From: Myxococcota bacterium
GTDB lineage: Bacteria; Myxococcota_A; UBA796; CAJQPC01
DNA length: 41,552 nucleotides
Reading direction: 5' to 3'
Assembly: GCA_023150775.1 (NCBI GenBank)
Contig: JAKLKE010000019.1
Span: 1 to 41,552, forward strand
Each line of letters starts with the position of its first letter. Position 1 is the stretch's first letter. The position numbers and the translations under genes are program-made. The notes beneath the pieces were generated by a model, which saw nothing but the letters and a program-made list of their open reading frames with translations, ran no database searches and was not told where the DNA came from. Shown piece by piece: positions 35,789 to 41,552 of the stretch.

Positions 35789-36657
35789 GCCGTGGCTGGA
35801 ACACCGATGGGAGGGGGCTCAGCGTCACGCTCTTCGGCACCCGGGGCAGCCTGCCCGCGCCGGGGCCCGACACCACCCGTTTCGGCGGCAACACCTCCTG
35901 CGTGATGGTGAAGAACAGCGCCGGGCAGGCCCTCATCCTCGACGCCGGGAGCGGCATCCGCATCGCCGGGATGCGCCTGCCCAAAGACGTGAAGCGGGTA
36001 GACCTCCTGCTCACGCACCTGCACATGGACCACATCCAGGGCCTCGGCTTCTTCGCGCCCTTGTACACCCCAGGCTTAGACGTTCACCTCTGGGGCCCGC
36101 CGTCCACCACCCGCACCCTGCGCAGCCGCCTCAACCGGTACCTCTCGCCGCCGCTCTTCCCCGTGCGTATCCGCGAGCTGCCCTCCCGGGTGCACTGCCA
36201 CGACGTCACCCAGGGCCAGTGGGAGATCGGCGACTTTAAGGTGCGAAGCTCCCTGGTGGCCCACCCCGACCCCACCCTCGGCTACCGCTTAGAGTCCGAG
36301 GGCCGCGTGGTCACTTACCTGCCCGACCACGAGCCCCAGCTCGGCTGCCGCACGGGCCTGCCCACGACGGAGTGGCTCTCGGGCCACCACCTCGCAGAAG
36401 GCGCCGACCTGCTCATCCACGACGCCCAGTACACTGAGGACGAGTACCTCGCCCGGGTCGGCTGGGGGCACTGCACGCCCACCCTCGCCGTGCGTTTCGC
36501 CGAGCTCGTTCACGCCCGGCGCCTCTTGTTCTTCCACCACGACCCCTCCCGCAGCGACGTCGAGGTCGAGCGCATCTGCGCCGAGGCCACCCGCACCCAC
36601 AAGCAGGGGATGCTGGTGACCGAGCCCGCCGCGGAGATGGACGAGATCAAGGTCTAA
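35785..36657 (+). CDS. MBL-fold metallo-hydrolase (cyclic phosphodiesterase-like)
   Basis: A 290-aa metallo-beta-lactamase-fold protein. LTHLHMDHIQGL gives the metal motif H78-x-H80-x-D82-H83. Upstream VTLFGTRGSLPAPGP..TRFGGNTSCV and downstream VAHPDPTLGYRL, TYLPDHEP and LLIHDAQYTEDEYLARVGWGHCTP match the PhnP/cyclic-phosphodiesterase-like branch. The reaction is likely metal-dependent hydrolysis of a phosphodiester, possibly a cyclic nucleotide or ribose cyclic phosphate. It overlaps the upstream PAS gene by 4 nt, so the sensor and hydrolase may form one signalling unit. The ATG at 35785 was chosen because of that overlap and because the family begins there; the open frame extends upstream inside the PAS gene. 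Confidence 0.82.
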   Translation: MSRGWNTDGRGLSVTLFGTRGSLPAPGPDTTRFGGNTSCVMVKNSAGQALILDAGSGIRIAGMRLPKDVKRVDLLLTHLHMDHIQGLGFFAPLYTPGLDVHLWGPPSTTRTLRSRLNRYLSPPLFPVRIRELPSRVHCHDVTQGQWEIGDFKVRSSLVAHPDPTLGYRLESEGRVVTYLPDHEPQLGCRTGLPTTEWLSGHHLAEGADLLIHDAQYTEDEYLARVGWGHCTPTLAVRFAELVHARRLLFFHHDPSRSDVEVERICAEATRTHKQGMLVTEPAAEMDEIKV

Positions 36658-36677
36658 CGAAGATCACCAGCCGCGGA

Positions 36678-38489
36678 CTACCAACCACACTGGCGATCTT
36701 TGTTCTGCTCCTTGAGGTAGCCCATCAGCGGCGTGAAGTACTCAAGCATCGGGCCCGCGTCCATCTGCCGGGTGCCGGTCATGGCCTCTAAGGCGTCGGG
36801 CCAAGGCTTCGAGCTGCCCATGGCCAACATCGTGGCCAGGCGGGTGCCGGCCTCGTCGCTGCCGTAGATCGAGCACTGGTGCAGGGGCCCGGTGTAGCCC
36901 GAGGCGTCACAGAGCGCCTTGTGGAACTGGAACTGCAGGATCATCGACAAGAAGTAGCGGCTGTAGGGGGTGTGCGCGGGGATGTGGTACTTCGCGCCGG
37001 GGTCGAAGTGCTCCTCACCCCGGGGGCTCGCCGGGGCGATGCCTTGGTACTGGCCGCGCAGGGCCCACCACGAGGCGTTGTACTCATCCGGGCTCGTCTC
37101 CCCGGAGAACACGCCCCAGCGCCAGCGGTCCATGAGCAGGCCGAAGGGCAGAAACGCCACGCGGTCGAGCGCCGTGAGGAGCTGGTCGTTGATCACGGCC
37201 TCGGGGCTGTCGCTCACCTCGCTCAAGAGGCCGACCTGCTTGAGATACGAGGGGGTGACCGAGAGCACGAGGGTGTCGCCGATGGCCTCATGGAAGCCGT
37301 CGTGGGCACCCTGCTGGAAGAGCACGGGCTTGTCGTAGTAGTAGAGGTAGTAGTAGTCGTGGCCCAGCTCGTGATGCACGGTGATGAGGTCGTCCATCGT
37401 GGGGCGGGTGCACATCTTGATGCGCACGTCGCCCTCAAAGCTGAGGTCCCAGGCGCTCGCGTGGCAGACGACCTCTTTGCCTTCAGGCCGGGTCAACATC
37501 GAGCGCTCCCAGAAGGTCTGGGGCAGGGGCTTGAGGCCCAACGACGTGAAGAAGCCCTCAGCGAGCTGCACCATACGCACGGCGTCATAGCCCTGGTCAA
37601 CCAGCGAGGCCGTGACGTCGAGGCTCGGCTGGTCGGGGTAGGGGATCATCTCCGGGTAGAGCCCGGCCCAGGACTGCGCCCACATATTCCCCAAGAGGTG
37701 CGCGGGGATGGGCCCCGTGGGGCTGACCTTCTCCGGGCCATACTGCTCGACGAGCTCGGCGCGCACGGCGCAGTGAAGCTGCTCATAGAGCGGGTTGACC
37801 TGGCCCCAGAGGCGGTCCATCTCGGTGACGAACTCATCCGGGGGCATGTCGTAGCCCGAGCGCCAGAGCGCGCCCATGTCGCTCACGCCCATCTCTTTGG
37901 CGCCTTGGTTGCCCAGCTCAGCGAAGCGGGTGTACAGCGGCTTCATCGGCGGGGCGACGGCGTGCCAGCCCTCCCACAAGGCGAGCTGCTCGTCATAGTC
38001 CCGGGAGCTGCCGAGGCGCTCGGAGACGTCGTCCAGGGTGAGCGTCTCGCCCTTGTACTCCACCTTGCCCGTGGCGTAGAGCGAGTTGAGCTTGGTAGAC
38101 GTCTCGGCGAGCTCCTTCCGCAGCTTGTCGTCGTCAGGCGCGGGCAGGGGCGTGGCCAACATGAGCAGCTTGAGCATCCGCTCCGTCGTCTCATCGGCCT
38201 CGACGTCTTGATACCGCTTGGCCTCCTTCACCAGCTCCGTGAGCCCGGCCATGGCCTTCTCATCGGCGGCGGACGCGGCGGCTTCAGTCTCCGGCGTGAT
38301 GTTCGTGGCGAAGGCCCAAGCGGCCTGGGACTGCTCGACCCAGAGCTCCTTGAGCCGGGCGTCGGCCCGCGTCGCGAAGGCCGCGGCCTCCTCCGCCGTA
38401 GGTTTGCCGCCGCCGCCGACCTTGGGGCCGCAGGACGTGAGGGTGAGCGCGAGGAGGGCGAGGACAGGCAGGGGGGAAGACGTGTGCAT
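36678..38489 (-). CDS. Peptidase M2 (angiotensin-converting-enzyme family) lipoprotein
   Basis: A 603-aa exported zinc dipeptidyl-carboxypeptidase candidate with lipobox LTSC (Cys20). The gluzincin site is intact: HELGH at 373-377 and third ligand E401 in GFHEAIGD, with the same 24-residue spacing from the second His as in human ACE. YHIPAHTPYSRYFLSMILQFQFHKALC near 530 matches the ACE substrate and chloride-binding block, with the Arg-Tyr pair kept. Length matches a single ACE domain. The expected activity is removal of C-terminal dipeptides from peptides at the cell surface. The ATG at 38489 has no Shine-Dalgarno but sits 6 nt after a good promoter, so it is probably leaderless. Large ORFs on the opposite strand are mirrors. 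Confidence 0.92.
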   Translation of the reverse strand: MHTSSPLPVLALLALTLTSCGPKVGGGGKPTAEEAAAFATRADARLKELWVEQSQAAWAFATNITPETEAAASAADEKAMAGLTELVKEAKRYQDVEADETTERMLKLLMLATPLPAPDDDKLRKELAETSTKLNSLYATGKVEYKGETLTLDDVSERLGSSRDYDEQLALWEGWHAVAPPMKPLYTRFAELGNQGAKEMGVSDMGALWRSGYDMPPDEFVTEMDRLWGQVNPLYEQLHCAVRAELVEQYGPEKVSPTGPIPAHLLGNMWAQSWAGLYPEMIPYPDQPSLDVTASLVDQGYDAVRMVQLAEGFFTSLGLKPLPQTFWERSMLTRPEGKEVVCHASAWDLSFEGDVRIKMCTRPTMDDLITVHHELGHDYYYLYYYDKPVLFQQGAHDGFHEAIGDTLVLSVTPSYLKQVGLLSEVSDSPEAVINDQLLTALDRVAFLPFGLLMDRWRWGVFSGETSPDEYNASWWALRGQYQGIAPASPRGEEHFDPGAKYHIPAHTPYSRYFLSMILQFQFHKALCDASGYTGPLHQCSIYGSDEAGTRLATMLAMGSSKPWPDALEAMTGTRQMDAGPMLEYFTPLMGYLKEQNKDRQCGW

Positions 38490-38495
38490 CCGAGC

Positions 38496-38524
38496 GTCTT
38501 AGCAGGCTGAGCCGCGGTTGTCAG
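38496..38524 (-). promoter_or_regulatory. Promoter of the M2 peptidase gene, probable leaderless start
   Basis: On the minus strand CTGACA (complement of 38519-38524) and TAAGAC (38496-38501) are 17 bp apart. A TGC precedes the -10, and the ATG starts 6 nt after it. This is the best promoter match in the window. Confidence 0.6.
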
Positions 38525-38565
38525 GGGGGAGGCCTATGGGCGGCTGTGCTGCTTCGGCGAGGGGA

Positions 38566-39021
38566 AAAAACTTTGAGCGCTCAAGCTCGTCTACCGGAGG
38601 CTAGGTAAGACGACTTCGAGCGCTCCAACTCGTTTTCCAGAGGCTAGGGGAGACGACTTCGAGCGCTCCAACTCGTTTTCCAGAGGCTAGGGGAGACGAC
38701 TTTGAGCGCTCCAACTCGTCTATCTGAGGCTAGGGGAGACGACTTCGAGCACCCAAACTCGTCTGCTTGGGGGTGGGGAAGTCGAGTTTGGTCAAACAAA
38801 CTTGACTACTCCACCCTCGGGAAGACGACTCCCGACGCACGAGCCTGTCTACCCCACCCTCGGGAAGACGACTCCCGACGCACGAGCCTGTCTACCCAAT
38901 CTTCTAGGCGACGACGCCCGACGCTCAAGCTCACCTTCATTCCCCTCGGAGAGACGCCCCTCGCCCCCCAAGCACGGCGTCCCCAATCCAGGCGAGACGC
39001 CCCCGCACGATCGGGGGCCTT
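38566..39021. repeat. Eleven-unit intergenic dyad array with exact 43-bp period
   Basis: Dyad centres fall at 38578.5 plus multiples of 43. Units 2 and 3 are identical; units 1-5 have GACGA/TCGTC arms around GAGCGCTC. Unit 6 (38781-38806) has different sequence, GTCGAGTTTG / CAAACTTGAC, at the same centre. Unit 11 has GCCCCCG / CGGGGGC (38999-39018), again on the exact centre. Units 7-10 are more degenerate. Half-period positions also pair, for example CGTTTTCC (38631-38638) with GGGAGACG via G-T wobbles. No insertion or deletion breaks the phase in about 470 bp. Since 43 is not a multiple of 3 this is not coding, and there are no unique spacers as in CRISPR. The gap 38490-39235 holds nothing else but the promoters and hairpin listed; 39022-39128 is GC-rich and unexplained. 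Confidence 0.88.
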
Positions 39022-39128
39022 CCACCCCCGCGCCCGCCGCGTGCGCCGACCCTCGGCCCAAGGGGCGCCACCGCGCGCCGACCGCGCGGTCTCCTCAGGT
39101 TCCCCGCGCGGGCCCTCGGGATTCGGCG

Positions 39129-39149
39129 TCTCACGGGTTGAGATTTTTT
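39129..39149 (+). terminator. Short hairpin with T-run after the 43-bp array
   Basis: TCTCA (39129-39133) pairs with TGAGA (39139-39143) over a CGGGT loop, followed directly by six T. The stem is short, so this is a modest candidate. It would end a plus-strand transcript of the array just before the next gene's promoter. Confidence 0.4.
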
Positions 39150-39159
39150 ACCGGCCCCC

Positions 39160-39189
39160 TTGCGACCGCCGCGTGGCCTAAGCTAAGCT
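39160..39189 (+). promoter_or_regulatory. Candidate promoter of the 209-aa gene
   Basis: TTGCGA (39160-39165) and TAAGCT (39184-39189) are 18 bp apart, 46 bp before the ATG at 39236, which has its own AGGAG at 39225-39229. Confidence 0.35.
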
Positions 39190-39235
39190 CCGGGGCGTTC
39201 GTTCAGCATGAAACCCAAGCACTTAGGAGTCTCCC

Positions 39236-39865
39236 ATGAGCCTGCTTCCCCTCAGCATCGACGAGAACATCCAGTGCATGAACACCGTGATCGAGCTGGT
39301 TGAGGGCACCGAGGCTCCGGAGGAGCTACGGACGGTGTTTCGGGATCGGGCCTACACCCCGGCGAAGACCGCCCAGACCGACCGCAACGCCCAGATCGCC
39401 GCGCAGTCCAACTTTAAGGCCGCCAACGTCAACCTCCACGCGAAGGACGACAAGGCCGACACCTCGCTCAGCCATCTGTACGCGGCGATGGGCATTCGCG
39501 GCGGGGTCGCCGGCCAGAACGTCCTGCGGGGCCTCTGGGGCGGCCTCAAGCTCACCGAGGTCAAGGCCCTGAACGTGGGCGAGCAGGTGCGAACAGTCGG
39601 CGAGGCCATCGTGCGGTACGACGCCAACCCCGCTCTGTACGACCTCCCCACCGACCGCCTGGAGGACGTGCGCACCACCAACGCCGAGCTAGGCGCGGCC
39701 TACACCGAGGAGCGCGCCGCAAAACGCGCCTGGACGCTGGCGTCTGCCGCGTCCGAGGCCTCGATGGAGGCGTTCGGCGTGGCCTACCGCAGCGCGGTGC
39801 GGCTCGCGGTGGCGCAGTTGGGGGAGGAGGTGGTGATCGCCTACCTGCCGGTGTTTGCGCGCTGA
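39236..39865 (+). CDS. Hypothetical protein, 209 aa
   Basis: No family is recognised. It is a soluble, Ala-rich and probably helical protein without signal peptide, membrane segment or cysteine cluster. Visible blocks are FRDRAYTPAKTAQTDRNAQIAAQSNFKAA, a Gly-rich MGIRGGVAGQNVLRGLWGGLK, and a long C-terminal helix AAYTEERAAKRAWTLASAASEASMEAFGVAYRSAVRLAV. The start is well supported: AGGAG at 39225-39229, 6 nt before the ATG, plus a possible promoter. It is the first gene after the 43-bp array, diverging from the M2 peptidase. Neighbours give no functional clue. Confidence 0.75.
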   Translation: MSLLPLSIDENIQCMNTVIELVEGTEAPEELRTVFRDRAYTPAKTAQTDRNAQIAAQSNFKAANVNLHAKDDKADTSLSHLYAAMGIRGGVAGQNVLRGLWGGLKLTEVKALNVGEQVRTVGEAIVRYDANPALYDLPTDRLEDVRTTNAELGAAYTEERAAKRAWTLASAASEASMEAFGVAYRSAVRLAVAQLGEEVVIAYLPVFAR

Positions 39866-39885
39866 GGGGCGAGACCCTTCCCCAC

Positions 39886-39935
39886 ACAGGGCCGAGGTGT
39901 GACCCCCACGGCGGGCGGTCGTGCCTCGGCCCTGT
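39886..39935. terminator. Long perfect hairpin after the 209-aa gene
   Basis: ACAGGGCCGAGG (39886-39897) is perfectly complementary to CCTCGGCCCTGT (39924-39935) with a 26-nt loop. No T-run follows, so it may be an RNA-stabilising or Rho-linked 3' end rather than an intrinsic terminator. Confidence 0.5.
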
Positions 39936-39992
39936 TGGCGTCTGCGCTGCGCCGCTGCGCGCTTAGAAGCTGAGTCTCCCCGCCCCCTGTGC

Positions 39993-39998
39993 TATCTT
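39993..39998 (+). promoter_or_regulatory. Candidate extended -10 of the MmeI-like gene
   Basis: TATCTT is preceded by TGC (extended -10) and lies 33 nt before the GTG start; the -35 position (CTGAGT, 39970-39975) is weak. Confidence 0.3.
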
Positions 39999-40030
39999 CC
40001 CCGGCGCACCCCCTTGTGCCCGGAGCCGCC

Positions 40031-41552
40031 GTGATCACCGTCGCCGAGTTCATCAGTCGTTGGCAGAACGCCGCGCCAAGCGAGCGGGGTCACGCCCAGC
40101 AGTTCTTCTTGGAGCTGTGCGCGGTGCTCAACGTGCCCACGCCCCCGCCGCGCCCGGCGAACGTGCCTGAAGACGCCTACTTCACCCCCTATGGCTTTGA
40201 GCGCCCCGTAGACGTGGCCGGGTCGTCGTCGAAGAAGTTCATCGACTTCTTCCGTGACGGCGCCTTCGTCATCGAGGCCAAGCAGTACGGCGACGAGCGC
40301 ACCCGGGGGGTCACCCGGGGCACCGAGCGCTGGCGGCGGCTGATGATCGAGGCCTTCGGCCAAGGCGCGCGCTACGCGCAGTCGTTGCCGGGGCAGAAGG
40401 TGCCGTTCTTGGTGGTCTGCGACGTGGGCCACTGCTTCGAGATCTGGAGCGACTTCAGCCTCACCGGCAGCTACGGCGGCTATGGCGCCCGGCAGGTGAT
40501 CCGCCTCGATGAGCTGGCCAAGGACGACGTGCGCGCGCACCTGCGCCTGATGTTCTTGGACCCGATGAGCCTCAACCCGGCGCTGCGGGCGGCCCGGGTC
40601 ACCCGCGAGGTCGCCGCGCGCCTCGCCACTTTGGCGCGAAAGTTAGAGGCCGACCAGCACGACCCTGAAGCCGTCGCCCGCTTCTTGATGCGCTGCCTGT
40701 TCACGATGTTCGCTGAGGACGTGCAGCTTCTGGGCGATAAACTCTTTACCCGCGCGCTCAAGGAGCGGTGGGTGCCCCAGCCCGAACGGTTCCCTCTGGA
40801 GGTGATTCACCTCTGGCAGGCGATGGAAGAAGGCACACAGTTCTATTTTGAGCGCCTCTTACGCTTCAACGGCGGCCTGTTCAAGAGCCCCTCGGCCTTG
40901 CCGCTCAGCGGTGAGCAGCTCCACGAGCTCCTCGACGCCGCCCAATGTGACTGGTCAGCCGTCGAGCCCTCGATCTTCGGCACGCTCTTGGAGCGCGCCC
41001 TAGACCCGGTCAAACGCGCCGAGCTTGGCGCCCACTTCACCCCCCGCGAGTACATCGAGCGCCTCGTGGTGCCTACGGTGATCGAGCCTCTGCGGGAGGA
41101 GTGGGGCATCGTGCAGACGGCGGCCCGGGTGCTCATCGGCGACGGCGAGCCCACGGCCAAGGCGCGAGACGAGGCCATCCGCCTGCTCCGCGACTTTCAC
41201 GCCCGGCTGTGCCGCCTGCGGGTGCTCGACCCGGCCTGCGGCTCGGGAAACTTTCTGTATGTGACCTACGACCTGCTCAAGCGCCTAGAGGCCGAGGTGC
41301 TGCGAGAGCTGTACGACCTCGCCCGGCAGCGTGAGCTGATCACGCTGATGCCCAGCCAGTTCTTGGGCTTAGAGAGGAACGTGCGCGCCCGTGAGGTGGC
41401 GGACCTCGTCTTGTGGATCGGCCATCTCCAGTGGCAACAGCGCACCACCACTGACAAACCCCGTGAGCCCGTCTTGGAGGTGTACAAAAACATCGTCGCC
41501 CAGGACGCCGTGCTCGCCTGGGAGCGCCAGGAGCTCCTGCGGGATGACGAGG
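40031..41552 (+). CDS. MmeI-like restriction-methylation enzyme (type IIG/IIL), 3'-truncated by window end
   Basis: The first 507 residues of a long ORF with no stop before the window ends. The N-terminal block ITVAEFISRWQNAAPSERGHAQQFFLELC is typical of MmeI-like enzymes. The nuclease motif D72-x9-E82-A-K84 (IDFF...VIEAK) is the D-X9-EXK arrangement described for MmeI, so cleavage should be intact. A helical linker follows (LFTMFAEDVQLL; SIFGTLLERALDP; HFTPREYIERLV), then methyltransferase motif I DPACGSGNFL near residue 400. The catalytic NPPY motif and target-recognition domain would lie beyond the window. One polypeptide would both methylate and cut. The GTG at 40031 is chosen for GGAG at 40022-40025. 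It could belong to a larger defence locus downstream. Confidence 0.85.
   Translation, partial: MITVAEFISRWQNAAPSERGHAQQFFLELCAVLNVPTPPPRPANVPEDAYFTPYGFERPVDVAGSSSKKFIDFFRDGAFVIEAKQYGDERTRGVTRGTERWRRLMIEAFGQGARYAQSLPGQKVPFLVVCDVGHCFEIWSDFSLTGSYGGYGARQVIRLDELAKDDVRAHLRLMFLDPMSLNPALRAARVTREVAARLATLARKLEADQHDPEAVARFLMRCLFTMFAEDVQLLGDKLFTRALKERWVPQPERFPLEVIHLWQAMEEGTQFYFERLLRFNGGLFKSPSALPLSGEQLHELLDAAQCDWSAVEPSIFGTLLERALDPVKRAELGAHFTPREYIERLVVPTVIEPLREEWGIVQTAARVLIGDGEPTAKARDEAIRLLRDFHARLCRLRVLDPACGSGNFLYVTYDLLKRLEAEVLRELYDLARQRELITLMPSQFLGLERNVRAREVADLVLWIGHLQWQQRTTTDKPREPVLEVYKNIVAQDAVLAWERQELLRDDE

Noticed and set aside
36879-38510. A 543-aa plus-strand ORF
   Set aside because: It lies opposite the M2 peptidase, whose catalytic motifs are intact on the minus strand.
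38566-39021. CRISPR array
   Set aside because: The period is constant at 43 bp with no unique spacers, and there are no cas genes; repeats drift across the whole unit.
38702-39239. Short plus-strand ORFs through the 43-bp array
   Set aside because: The 43-bp period shifts frame at every unit, so no repeated peptide is encoded and the proteins look random.

Overview
The window is about 41.5 kb of very GC-rich DNA with dense gene packing. It looks like chromosome from a myxobacterium-like organism (Myxococcota). The grounds are a C-terminal Gly-Cys-Gly-Cys / hydrophobic / Arg-rich tail of MYXO-CTERM type, long MopE-like Asp-rich calcium-repeat proteins, FG-GAP propellers, many lipobox-bearing lipoproteins and a giant modular polyketide synthase. 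This assignment is inference from gene content. No rRNA, tRNA, insertion sequence, integrase or CRISPR array was seen.

Layout. 0-5.2 kb: a lipase-maturation-factor-like membrane protein; an SPFH protein with two GYF-like domains; a tail-anchored double zinc-ribbon protein (the last two resemble the YdjI/YdjG pair of Firmicutes); and, on the other strand, a 2OG-Fe(II) oxygenase with a Cys-rich lipoprotein. 5.3-14 kb: a sugar-dehydrogenase/di-haem cytochrome fusion lipoprotein, a single-domain response regulator, a 1470-aa FG-GAP/MopE/TSP3 surface protein, a peroxiredoxin-like lipoprotein and an unrecognised lipoprotein. 14.2-19.0 kb, minus strand: a tightly overlapping four-gene operon (nucleotidyltransferase, winged-helix protein, two paralogous polytopic membrane proteins) behind an AT-rich, palindrome-rich promoter island. 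19.2-31.7 kb: a PlsC-type acyltransferase followed 39 bp later by a 3735-aa FAAL-PKS with order FAAL-ACP-KS-AT-KR-ACP-KS-DH-ER-KR-ACP. Its second module has lost its AT, and there is no thioesterase. 31.9-38.5 kb: a GNAT protein, a MopE-like lipoprotein ending in a C-type lectin domain, an orphan Cas2-fold-like small protein, a PAS protein overlapping an MBL-fold hydrolase, and a complete ACE-family (M2) peptidase. 39.2 kb to the end: an unrecognised 209-aa protein, then the start of an MmeI-like restriction-methylation enzyme that runs off the window.

Two intergenic regions carry unusual tandem arrays. One (38566-39021) has eleven units at exactly 43-bp phase. The other (about 31750-31925) has four units at 41-42 bp. 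In both, each unit is a dyad and the array is nearly its own reverse complement. Where units diverge, several changes are compensatory, so the symmetry and spacing appear better conserved than the sequence. These arrays, the nucleotidyltransferase operon and the AT-lacking FAAL-PKS with its PlsC partner are the strongest candidates for something not yet described.
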